From: Psychroserpens mesophilus | GTDB lineage: Bacteria; Bacteroidota; Bacteroidia; Flavobacteriales; Flavobacteriaceae | NCBI RefSeq assembly: GCF_000826645.1 | Contig: NZ_JXJP01000013.1 | Span: forward strand, 1 to 64,000 | Reading direction: 5' to 3' | DNA: 64,000 nt | Shown here: positions 41,807 to 50,510 of the stretch, one piece after another | Layout of the letters: every line of letters starts with the position of its first letter | How positions within the stretch are numbered: position 1 is the stretch's first letter | Position numbers and translations under genes: made by a program | Notes under the pieces: generated by a model | The model's database searches: none | What the model saw: the letters and a program-made list of their open reading frames with translations, nothing else | What the model was told of the DNA's origin: nothing

Positions 41807-43000
41807 TTAGTTATTATTTGTCCAACCAGCTCCCCAAGTTGCAAAGTTAGTTCCTGTAGCATTTGCTGCACTACCAAGAATAACATCAGCCTCAGTAACT
41901 GCATTTTCTAAATCATTTCCAGTATATGGAGTTCCTACTGATGCTGTGAAAGAAATATCAGTAAAAGACAAGTCTCCACTAACTACACCAGCACTTGTTG
42001 CACTTCCAGGCTCGTCATCTTCAATAACAATGCCTCTACCAAAGTTATCTACAGTTACATTTGAAAATATTCCTCTTGAACCAGCTCTCATTCTGAAAGC
42101 ACGACCAGAGTCACCATCACCAATAACAGTTACATTAGTTACCGTTGGTCGTGAGAAATAGCCAGCTTCATTAGAAAAATCAGTATTAAAACCGTCACAC
42201 TCAAAACCACTATCGTGATCTGTACCAGCGTTTTGAACAATATACACATCTGTCAAAGTCCCTGTAAACCCTTCTGTCCAGTCAATTGAATCATCTTCAG
42301 CATCAGTAACCACTATATGACTAGCGTTAACCGTTCCTCCAAAAAATTCAAAACCATCATCTGATCCTTTATAAACTTGTACATAATCGATTTCAGTTCC
42401 GTTTCCAACAGCGTACAGAGACACTCCATTTAATTCTGCGTTTCCATCAATCGCTCCACCAGCATATTCAACACGTACATATTTTAATGTCCCTGAATCA
42501 TCATTTGGATTATTTCCTCCGTAAGACAAACCTCCTACTTCAGTAGTAGCTGTATCTGTAGATCCATCTGCAGTAGAGTTAATTGGTGCATTACCACAAA
42601 TCACAATGCCTCCCCAATCTCCAGATCCAGGATTACCTGCATTAGAAGTAAATACAATTGGGTTTGAAGCTGTTCCTACTGCTTCAATTTTTGATCCAGG
42701 TAAAATTGCGATATAAGCATTAACACCTACAGGCTCAACATTAATAGTCGTTCCTGCTGGTATATTTAGTGTTGCACCAGATGTTATTAATAATGGACCA
42801 GAGATGATATACTCTTCACTGGCAATTAGGTTTAAATCAGAAGTATAAACACCCGCTAATGAGATAGCTCCTGGATTACTTGTGCTTCCGCCATTGTTAG
42901 TTATACTATTATCATTGATAATAATATCTGATGTATCATCGCTTTCGCAACCCATGAAGATTAAAGCAAAAGCTAGTAAATAAAATAAATTGGTTTTCAT
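41807..43000 (-). CDS. Beta-helix lipoprotein paired with a TonB-dependent receptor
   Basis: 397 aa. Lipobox LIFMGC (Cys18), an Asn/Thr/Ser-rich linker, then a domain of short beta-strands with many Gly, Asn and Asp (GTTINV, IVFTSNAGNPGSGDWGGIVICG, YVRVEYAGGAIDG, FEFFGGTVNASHIVVTDAEDDSID), typical of a right-handed parallel beta-helix. The DWGGI and FEFFGGTV motifs are shared with a Bacteroidota group often mislabelled as multidrug transporter. Encoded 42 bases after the receptor gene, so probably its surface partner. No catalytic residues are evident. Confidence 0.78.
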   Translation of the reverse strand: MKTNLFYLLAFALIFMGCESDDTSDIIINDNSITNNGGSTSNPGAISLAGVYTSDLNLIASEEYIISGPLLITSGATLNIPAGTTINVEPVGVNAYIAILPGSKIEAVGTASNPIVFTSNAGNPGSGDWGGIVICGNAPINSTADGSTDTATTEVGGLSYGGNNPNDDSGTLKYVRVEYAGGAIDGNAELNGVSLYAVGNGTEIDYVQVYKGSDDGFEFFGGTVNASHIVVTDAEDDSIDWTEGFTGTLTDVYIVQNAGTDHDSGFECDGFNTDFSNEAGYFSRPTVTNVTVIGDGDSGRAFRMRAGSRGIFSNVTVDNFGRGIVIEDDEPGSATSAGVVSGDLSFTDISFTASVGTPYTGNDLENAVTEADVILGSAANATGTNFATWGAGWTNNN

Positions 43001-43042
43001 TGTTTTAAAGTTTAAGTATTAAGTTCAATAATTATATATGTA

Positions 43043-45862
43043 TTAAAATTTATATTTAAGTGACATTCCTAAGTTGACACCCATGTTGTATTCGCTAATC
43101 GTGATATCTCCACTTCCTGTTCCTTCTCTTACTAAAGAAACATCTGGATCTAATAAATTTCTTGCAGAAATACTTAGGTCTAAGTTTTCAGTAATCGGAC
43201 TTTTAAATACGAAGTCTAATGTTGGGACCGATTTTTCAACAATGTTTCCTAAGCTACCTGATCCTAGTGAATAAATCCTATCAGAAAAATAAGACGCGAC
43301 TAAAGTTGCCGTAGGTTTAAAGTTTTTAATTGTTGGACTGTATGACAAATCTGTATTGAACACCCATTTTGAAGCGCCTTCTAATTCCTCTGTACTTCTA
43401 TTGAATGCTGTTCCGAACGTTCCTGAGATATCCTTCAAATCTTGCTCAGTGAATGTATATGATCCATTAAATCCAAAAGCTAATACTGGATCTTCATTTT
43501 CATTTATCGTTAAATTTTTACGTAATTCAAGTTCTAATCCGACTACATCAGCAGACTCTCCCGTTCTGAAATAACGCTGAGTTCCTGTAGCATCAGCAGC
43601 TACAACTCTGTTAACAGGATCATTAATTTGTTTTGCAAATGCTCCTAAGGATACTATTTCTCCAGTACTCATAAACCATTCGTATTTTAAATCGAAATTG
43701 TAGATTTCCGAATATGTAGGTCCGTTACCATCAACACCTCCTAATAAATCTGGGTTACCACCATATCTAACCGTTACATCTTCATAAACAAAAGGTGCTA
43801 CTTCTTTAAATTCAGGTAATGATGCTGTTTTACTGAAAGCAAATCTCAAGTTTGAATCTTCAGTTAAGGCGTATTTAATATTTAAACTTGGTAAGATTAA
43901 ATTTTCATAAACACTTCTGAAACCTGGATCATCTTGTCTGATGTTAATTACATCATACGTGATATCTTGTTGAAATGATTCTAATCGAATACCTGGAACA
44001 AATAACCATTTATCACCAACAGATAGTTCTGCATTGATATAACCTGCATGAATGTTTAGTTTTCCTTTATAGGTGTTTTCAGGCAAACCTGGTCTGTTCG
44101 TATTTCCAATATCATTGTTTATTGGATTCAATACAATCACATCATATAAACCAGAACCATCAGGAATATTAATATTGTTTACATTAAAAATGGTATTCAG
44201 GTTATTAACATCAAGAATAGGTGTTGCGTTTCTATCTACAATGTCATAACCATAACGAATACTATTAAAGCCTCTTTCTTTAGTTCTTCCATTATATCCA
44301 AAATTCAGTTTTACGTTTTCTGAAACGTTATATTCTAAATTAAGGAATGCATTATACTCATCGTCTTCAATACTCTGGAAAAAACGTTGATTATCAAAGG
44401 GAATATTGGTATAAAATACCGGATTTGTATTGGGATCTGTGTCTAAAGCAAATTGATAGTTTTCTAAGCTGATACGTTTTCTATCAGGTTCATTAGAAAA
44501 CACTTTGTTGTATCCAAATCCCCAATTTAGTTCAAACGTTTCGTCTACACTTTTGTGGTTTCCTAAAATTTGATTGACATGAACACGATCTTGATTAAAC
44601 TGAACGTTCATGGTGTAAAACCCAATATCGTTTGGATCTACACTTGCAATTCCATCTCTATTAAATCCTTGACCTTGTGTTCCGTAATATCCAACCTCAT
44701 CACCTGAACTGTTTATAAATAAAGAGTTAAAATTGATTTTGTTATAGTTATCTATTTTAAACGTTGTATTCAATAAAGCTGTTGTTGTGGTAGAATATTC
44801 ATATTCAGAAACATTTGGATAATCCACTTTGAGTACGTTAGTAAAATCACGTGCTACACCTTCTCTGTATTCAGAACCGTTTGAAAAACTAGCCGTAGCA
44901 AAAAAGCTTAATCGCGTATCTTCGTCAAAGTCGAAAGAATAACCTCCTTCAACTGCACCATTAAAATTTATCTGACTTTCGGATGCTTCAGGATCAACTC
45001 CATGAGACAGTACAATTGCAAAAGGATTATTATCATACCTATTATAGAATCCGAAATAACTGGTGCCTTCACTTCTAACAAAATCTTCTCCTATGGCATT
45101 AGAATTAACACCAGATCCTAAGGATAGATTAAAAAAACCTTTCCCTGTATATTCTTTTGAATTGATATTGACGTTTCCAGCAGCAAAATCACCATAAAAT
45201 GAAGGCGTATAGGCTTTACTTACTGAAATATTTTCAATAACATCTGTTGAAAATAAATCTAAATCAATATTCTTTTTATTGACATCTGTTGAAGGCAAAG
45301 ACAGGTTATTCATTGTTGTATTTTGATATCTGTCACCGAGACCTCTTACATATACATTACTAGAACCTCTTTGCTTAGAAATTCCCGATATTTTAGATAC
45401 AGCCTCACCTGCATCACCAACACCTTTTCTTGACAATTCTTGAGCTCCAATACTTTGTTTGATTTCTACCGCTTTCTTCTGGTCTAATAACAATGCTGCT
45501 TCACTTTCTTTTCTAGTTGTAGTCGTAATGATAACCTCATCTAAAGATGCAGCACTTGCTCCCATTGGCACATTAACCTCTGTAACTTTATTCGCAACAA
45601 CTTCAACTGTAATTTCCTGAGTTTCATAGCCAACAAAACTAAAAACCAAAATATAGGTTCCTGGTGATAAGTTGTCAAAACTATATAAACCATCAATATC
45701 AGATGTTGTTCCAGTAGTTGTTCCTTTAATTAGTACATTACCAAATGCTAAAGGTTCATTATTATATTCTTTATCAATTAATTTTCCAGCAATAGACCCC
45801 GTATTTTGAGTATATCCCAGTGATGTAAAAAACAATATGGTTAGTAGTACAAATGTTCTCAT
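43043..45862 (-). CDS. TonB-dependent receptor
   Basis: 939 aa outer-membrane receptor. Signal peptide (VLLTILFFTSLGYTQ), carboxypeptidase-regulatory-like domain (about 21-105, SIAGKLIDKEYNNEPLAFGNVLIKG), then a plug (about 115-235, with SIGAQELSRKGVGDAGEAVSKISGI and VYVRGLGDRYQNTTMNNLSLPSTD). The large barrel ends MGVNLGMSLKYKF, a terminal aromatic residue as needed for BAM. No SusD gene follows; instead a beta-helix lipoprotein does. The substrate is unknown; nearby phosphate genes and a Pho-box-like repeat at its promoter hint at a phosphorus-containing ligand. Confidence 0.93.
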   Translation of the reverse strand: MRTFVLLTILFFTSLGYTQNTGSIAGKLIDKEYNNEPLAFGNVLIKGTTTGTTSDIDGLYSFDNLSPGTYILVFSFVGYETQEITVEVVANKVTEVNVPMGASAASLDEVIITTTTRKESEAALLLDQKKAVEIKQSIGAQELSRKGVGDAGEAVSKISGISKQRGSSNVYVRGLGDRYQNTTMNNLSLPSTDVNKKNIDLDLFSTDVIENISVSKAYTPSFYGDFAAGNVNINSKEYTGKGFFNLSLGSGVNSNAIGEDFVRSEGTSYFGFYNRYDNNPFAIVLSHGVDPEASESQINFNGAVEGGYSFDFDEDTRLSFFATASFSNGSEYREGVARDFTNVLKVDYPNVSEYEYSTTTTALLNTTFKIDNYNKINFNSLFINSSGDEVGYYGTQGQGFNRDGIASVDPNDIGFYTMNVQFNQDRVHVNQILGNHKSVDETFELNWGFGYNKVFSNEPDRKRISLENYQFALDTDPNTNPVFYTNIPFDNQRFFQSIEDDEYNAFLNLEYNVSENVKLNFGYNGRTKERGFNSIRYGYDIVDRNATPILDVNNLNTIFNVNNINIPDGSGLYDVIVLNPINNDIGNTNRPGLPENTYKGKLNIHAGYINAELSVGDKWLFVPGIRLESFQQDITYDVINIRQDDPGFRSVYENLILPSLNIKYALTEDSNLRFAFSKTASLPEFKEVAPFVYEDVTVRYGGNPDLLGGVDGNGPTYSEIYNFDLKYEWFMSTGEIVSLGAFAKQINDPVNRVVAADATGTQRYFRTGESADVVGLELELRKNLTINENEDPVLAFGFNGSYTFTEQDLKDISGTFGTAFNRSTEELEGASKWVFNTDLSYSPTIKNFKPTATLVASYFSDRIYSLGSGSLGNIVEKSVPTLDFVFKSPITENLDLSISARNLLDPDVSLVREGTGSGDITISEYNMGVNLGMSLKYKF

Positions 45863-45884
45863 TATTCGTTTTAATTTGTTGGTG

Positions 45885-45932
45885 CAAAGAAACTGTCATT
45901 GTGTAAAGTCAAGGTTAATTAGAAGTTAAACC
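45885..45932 (-). promoter_or_regulatory. Promoter and Pho-box-like repeats of the TonB receptor gene
   Basis: Minus strand: TTG (45910-45912), 17 bases, TTTCTTTG (45885-45892), one base off the -7 consensus. Overlapping and upstream (45903-45932) lie TTTAAC, ATTAAC and CTTTAC at exact 11-bp intervals. The geometry resembles PhoP boxes (TTAACA-like units) of Bacillus. Confidence 0.4.
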
Positions 45933-46041
45933 TAAATGATAAAAAAGTTATGGCAACGTTATGAGATCTTTCTTTTTTTTATTCTAAGGAAACGATAATT
46001 TAACATTGAAGTGTTATCTTGCATAGTCTTAAAAATTTACT

Positions 46042-47388
46042 ATGAATTGGGAACAACTTTTATCTCTTAAACGCTTTGGTGACACACATAAAAGGTTACG
46101 AAAAGAGCAGGATGAAACGCGCTTGGGCTTTGAGGTTGATTACGACCGAATTATCTTTTCTTCAGAATTTAGAAGCCTTCAAGATAAAACGCAAGTCATC
46201 CCATTATCTGAAACCGATTTCGTTCACACACGATTAACACATAGTTTAGAAGTTAGTGTTGTAGGACGATCTCTTGGAAGAAAAGTTGGACAAAAGCTTC
46301 TGGAAAAACATCCACATCTTAAAGACTCTTTAGGTTATCGAGCAAACGATTTTGGAACTATTGTAGCTGCAGCATCGTTAGCTCACGATATTGGAAACCC
46401 TCCTTTTGGGCATAGTGGTGAAAAATCCATAGGCGAATTTTTTAAAACGGGTAAAGGCAAACGTTTCAGAAATCAGCTAACCGAAAAGCAATATCAAGAT
46501 CTTTGTGATTTTGAAGGCAACGCCAACGGATTTAAAATTTTAACCGAAAGCAGGCAAGGACGAGAGGGCGGATTGCGATTAAGCTACGCCACATTGGGAG
46601 CTTTTATGAAATACCCAAAAGAATCTCTCCCCAAAAAACCTACTTCGCACATTGCAGATAAAAAATATGGTTTTTTTCAAAGCGAAACCCTAGCTTTTTT
46701 AGATGTTGCTAAAGAACTTGGTTTAATTAAAAGAGGTGCCGAAAATGATATCAGTTTTTGCAGACATCCTCTGGCTTTTTTAGTAGAAGCTGCAGACGAT
46801 ATTTGTTACACGATTATCGATTTTGAAGATGGAATAAATCTTGGTTTAATTCAAGAAGAATATGCTCTTGAATATTTAATTAACCTCGTAAGGGCTACTA
46901 TAAACACCACAAAATACAACTCTTTAGCTACCACTCAAGACAGGGTAAGTTACTTAAGAGCACTCGCAATTAACACATTAATTAGTGAAGCTGTAGACAT
47001 ATTTATGGCGAATGAAGAAGATATTTTAAATGGAATATATTCTAAGGCACTCTTAGATCATAGCAAATATGAAGCACAAATTAAAGATATTATTAAACTG
47101 AGTGTAGAAAATATTTATCAATCTAAAGACGTTATTGATAAAGAAATTGCAGGTTTTAAAGTTATTAATGAGCTTTTAGACATCTTTACGACTGCTATTT
47201 CAAACAACTTTACTGGGTCGTCTTCTAGTTTTGATAAATTAATTTTGAAAGTTTTTCCTAAAAATATAGACTTAAGAAAAGATGATATGTACGACAATTT
47301 ATTGTCTGTATGCTTTTACATCTCTAAACTGTCTGATAGAAATGCCATATTAACGTTTAATAAATTAAAAGGAAACCATTATAATTAA
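46042..47388 (+). CDS. dgt: Deoxyguanosinetriphosphate triphosphohydrolase (dGTPase)
   Basis: 448 aa HD-domain enzyme splitting dGTP to deoxyguanosine and triphosphate. SSEFRSLQDKTQV precedes the metal site: His67 in RLTHSLEV and His115-Asp116 in AHDIGNPPFGHSGE, with a later VEAADDICYTIIDFEDG supplying the last Asp. Length agrees with type-1 dGTPases. It balances dNTP pools and in some bacteria limits phage replication. Followed by a T9SS-sorted protein gene 20 bases on. Confidence 0.94.
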   Translation: MNWEQLLSLKRFGDTHKRLRKEQDETRLGFEVDYDRIIFSSEFRSLQDKTQVIPLSETDFVHTRLTHSLEVSVVGRSLGRKVGQKLLEKHPHLKDSLGYRANDFGTIVAAASLAHDIGNPPFGHSGEKSIGEFFKTGKGKRFRNQLTEKQYQDLCDFEGNANGFKILTESRQGREGGLRLSYATLGAFMKYPKESLPKKPTSHIADKKYGFFQSETLAFLDVAKELGLIKRGAENDISFCRHPLAFLVEAADDICYTIIDFEDGINLGLIQEEYALEYLINLVRATINTTKYNSLATTQDRVSYLRALAINTLISEAVDIFMANEEDILNGIYSKALLDHSKYEAQIKDIIKLSVENIYQSKDVIDKEIAGFKVINELLDIFTTAISNNFTGSSSSFDKLILKVFPKNIDLRKDDMYDNLLSVCFYISKLSDRNAILTFNKLKGNHYN

Positions 47389-47408
47389 AAAAAGAAAAAT
47401 TGAAAAAG

Positions 47409-50201
47409 ATGAAAAAGAAATTACTAATTTTTACTTCAATTGTAATAGTGTCTTCTGTTGCAATATTATTGTTGAATAACAACACTGAAGAACAAGATGC
47501 CATTGCAAAATTACGACAGCAGCACGAAGAGTATTTAGAAAATAGTCCCTTCAAAGAAACTAAAATGCTGCCAAGAGCTGAAAGAAAGGCCTTAGGTTTA
47601 CCACCAAATGCTTATAACGAACAAATGTGGGAACTGACTATGGATCCTGCAACAGGAAAACCAATGCCAGAGCGAGTTATGACTGTTCAGGCAGAGTTAA
47701 GATCTCAAAGATCGGCTTTGAACAGAGGTGTTGGAGGAGATGCTAATAATCCTTGGATTGACAGAGGGCCTAATGATCAAGGTGGACGTACAAGAGGTAT
47801 TATGTTTGATCCTAATGATGTAGGAAATGCAAATCCAGCTGATGACTATACACGCGTATTTGCGGGAGGTGTTTCAGGAGGTTTATGGGTTAATGATGAT
47901 ATTACAGATCCTAATTCATCATGGACTCAAGTAAATATTCAAGCTAATATTTCTGTAACCGCAATTATTTTCGACCCTAACGATTTAAATACATTTTACA
48001 TAGCTTCTGGTGAATCCTTTGTTACTGGTCAAGCGGTAGGAAGAGGCGTCTGGAAATCAACAGACGCAGGTAATACTTGGACCAATATCTTAGGAGGATA
48101 TGATAGCTTTAGCTCAGCAACTGGAGACATCAACGGTATTTTCTATGTGAATGATATCGTTGCAAGAGACAATGGTGGAACTACAGAAATATATGCAGCA
48201 ATTTCGAGTGCTTCTTACGACTCTGCAAATAGTCCTAATAACTTTCATAGCTTAGATGAAATGGGCTTATATAAGTCGAATGATGGTGGTGCAAACTGGA
48301 ATAGATTCGATATAAGACATTCTAATAATAACTTTAAAAATCCTTGTGATATTGAGCTAGATATCAACAATAATATTTGGTTTACTACTACGAGAACTCC
48401 TTTTGGAGATGCAGGAGGAGATATTTATAAGTCGACGGACGGAGTTACTTTTACACTTGAAGCTACAATTACTGGTGCAGCAAGAACTGAACTAGAAGCG
48501 TCTCAAACTAATGCAAATTTATTTTGGGTTGCAGTTAATAGAGGTGGCGCAGATTTGTTTTTCACAAACAATGCATTTTCAACCGTAAGTGCCTTACCTT
48601 CAGAGCCAAATCCCGTGGATACTGGTCAACCTGACGATGATTATACAAGAGGACAAGCCTTTTACGATTTACCTATTGAAGCAGATGAAAACAATAACTT
48701 GTATGTAGGCGGAATAGATTTGTACAGGTCAACTAACTTTGGAATTTCATGGGACCAAATCTCAAAATGGTCAAACAATAATCTCTTAAGTAGCTTACAA
48801 GTACCTTTAGTTCATGCAGATCAACACGCCATAGTTTTTAGACCTGGTACCAATGGAACAGAGGCTGTCTTTGGAAATGATGGAGGCGTATATTATTCTC
48901 CAGATATTTTTGCGGCTAATTCAAATCCTGGAAATACAAACGCTATTCAGGCAAGAAATAGAGATTACAACACAGTACAATTTTACTATGGAGATATTAA
49001 TCAGGTTGATATCTTAGATGGTGATGACCTTGCAGGAGGAACTCAAGATAATGGTACACAAATGACATTTGATGCTGGAGTTGGTGCAAATGCTTTTGTT
49101 GATCCAAGAACTGGAGATGGTGCTTACACAGAGATTAGTAAAGATGGAACCTATCTTATTACTTCATATCCAGGTCAAGTCCATATTTTTTCAGATTATC
49201 CTAATGTGAATTCGAACGTTTACACCATTGTAAATGCAGCAGGTGGAGATTTTATAAATCAAGCAGAACTTGATGATAATAGAAATGTATTATATACAAA
49301 CGCTACTTCAGGTTCAAATAGAAGAATAGGAAGATACACCAATGTTAATAATCAAACACTTTTAAATTCATCATTTCTTTCTGATCCACTACTTAATTCT
49401 GCTCCATCTGCATTTAAATTGAATCCATATTCAACTGGAGGAGTTTCTCCAACAAATACAGCTACATTAATTGTTGGCTTAAAAAACGGAAGACTTTTAA
49501 AAGTTATAAATGCCGATAGTGCTCCTACTTTCAGCACCATTGGAAGTCCGACGTTTATCGGAAGTGTTTCTGATATAGAATTTGGGGAGAATGAAAACGA
49601 ACTTTTTGTAACCATGCACAATTATGGAGTACAAAGTGTGTGGTTTACTAATAATGGAGGTGCTAACTGGAGAAGTCTTGAAGGAAACTTACCAGATTTA
49701 CCTGTGAAATGTATTTTACAAAATCCCTTGCGTCCTCAAGAAGTCATTATTGGTACCGAACTCGGTGTTTGGGTAACTGATGACTATACGGTAACTAATC
49801 CCAACTGGGTTCAAGCTTATAATGGAATGAGTGATGTGACCGTTTTAGATCTTGATTTAAGAACTTCTGATAATACCATTTTAGCAACCACACATGGTAG
49901 AGGCATGTTTACAAGTCAGTTTACTGCTGCTCCTTTGAGCGTACTTGAAAGTCAGCTGGATTCTAATTTAATTGCAATATTCCCAACAGTTTCCAATGGT
50001 CAAATAACTGTAGCTTCTAAGAGCAACCTTGGAGATGCTGATGTGAACATCTATAACATTAACGGACAAAAAGTTCACACCACTAAAATCAATATGTCTA
50101 ATTCTAGAAATAAACTGCATTTAAATCTGGATTCTGGGATTTACTTTGTAAATATTAGCGTTGGTAATGTGGTCGAAACAAAGAAAATTATTATTAAATA
50201 A
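47409..50201 (+). CDS. Large secreted BNR/sortilin-like propeller protein with T9SS sorting domain
   Basis: 930 aa from the ATG at 47409 (a TTG at 47400 is possible). An N-terminal hydrophobic signal (KKLLIFTSIVIVSSVAILLL) and a propeptide-like stretch (to about 105) come first. Repeated BNR/VPS10-type blades follow, with Asp-box-like strings GVWKSTDAGNTWTNI, GLYKSNDGGANWNRF, DIYKSTDGVTF and WFTNNGGANWRSL. The C-terminal 75 residues (IAIFPTVSNGQITV ... VNIYNINGQKVHT ... LDSGIYFVNI ... KKIIIK) are a type A T9SS sorting domain. Surface-exposed or released; glycosidase residues cannot be confirmed. Confidence 0.9.
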   Translation: MKKKLLIFTSIVIVSSVAILLLNNNTEEQDAIAKLRQQHEEYLENSPFKETKMLPRAERKALGLPPNAYNEQMWELTMDPATGKPMPERVMTVQAELRSQRSALNRGVGGDANNPWIDRGPNDQGGRTRGIMFDPNDVGNANPADDYTRVFAGGVSGGLWVNDDITDPNSSWTQVNIQANISVTAIIFDPNDLNTFYIASGESFVTGQAVGRGVWKSTDAGNTWTNILGGYDSFSSATGDINGIFYVNDIVARDNGGTTEIYAAISSASYDSANSPNNFHSLDEMGLYKSNDGGANWNRFDIRHSNNNFKNPCDIELDINNNIWFTTTRTPFGDAGGDIYKSTDGVTFTLEATITGAARTELEASQTNANLFWVAVNRGGADLFFTNNAFSTVSALPSEPNPVDTGQPDDDYTRGQAFYDLPIEADENNNLYVGGIDLYRSTNFGISWDQISKWSNNNLLSSLQVPLVHADQHAIVFRPGTNGTEAVFGNDGGVYYSPDIFAANSNPGNTNAIQARNRDYNTVQFYYGDINQVDILDGDDLAGGTQDNGTQMTFDAGVGANAFVDPRTGDGAYTEISKDGTYLITSYPGQVHIFSDYPNVNSNVYTIVNAAGGDFINQAELDDNRNVLYTNATSGSNRRIGRYTNVNNQTLLNSSFLSDPLLNSAPSAFKLNPYSTGGVSPTNTATLIVGLKNGRLLKVINADSAPTFSTIGSPTFIGSVSDIEFGENENELFVTMHNYGVQSVWFTNNGGANWRSLEGNLPDLPVKCILQNPLRPQEVIIGTELGVWVTDDYTVTNPNWVQAYNGMSDVTVLDLDLRTSDNTILATTHGRGMFTSQFTAAPLSVLESQLDSNLIAIFPTVSNGQITVASKSNLGDADVNIYNINGQKVHTTKINMSNSRNKLHLNLDSGIYFVNISVGNVVETKKIIIK

Positions 50202-50221
50202 CATATACTTGTTATACTAAT

Positions 50222-50252
50222 AAAAAAGGGAACCATAGCGGTTCCCTTTTTT
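50222..50252. terminator. Terminator after the T9SS protein gene
   Basis: AAAAAAGGGAACC (50222-50234), loop ATAGC, GGTTCCCTTTTTT (50240-50252), a perfect 13-bp stem. Confidence 0.9.
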
Positions 50253-50336
50253 ATTTAATGCATTTCGTCGATTATATTTGCATTTAATCTTTATTATTAC
50301 TTATATTGATAAGCCCAAATCATTAAACCTACTATC

Positions 50337-50510
50337 ATGAGAAAAAATGCCCAATTTATTGTTGTTATCTTTTTTGTGACTTTAGCCTTTTTAATTATGT
50401 TAAATGATATCGCAAATAATAAATCTGCAAAACATCAAAATTCTGTTGAATTATACAATACAAGCGATCAGTCTGACATAGCGACTACCGATTTACAAGT
50501 TCAAGAGTAG
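50337..50510 (+). CDS. Small membrane protein (57 aa) overlapping the dxs 3' end
   Basis: 57 codons, ATG to TAG. One hydrophobic helix (about 6-23, AQFIVVIFFVTLAFLIML) and a polar C-terminal tail. TATATTTG (50273-50280), a full -7 match, lies upstream after the previous terminator, which supports real expression. The last 26 bases overlap the end of dxs on the other strand. No family recognised. Confidence 0.5.
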   Translation: MRKNAQFIVVIFFVTLAFLIMLNDIANNKSAKHQNSVELYNTSDQSDIATTDLQVQE

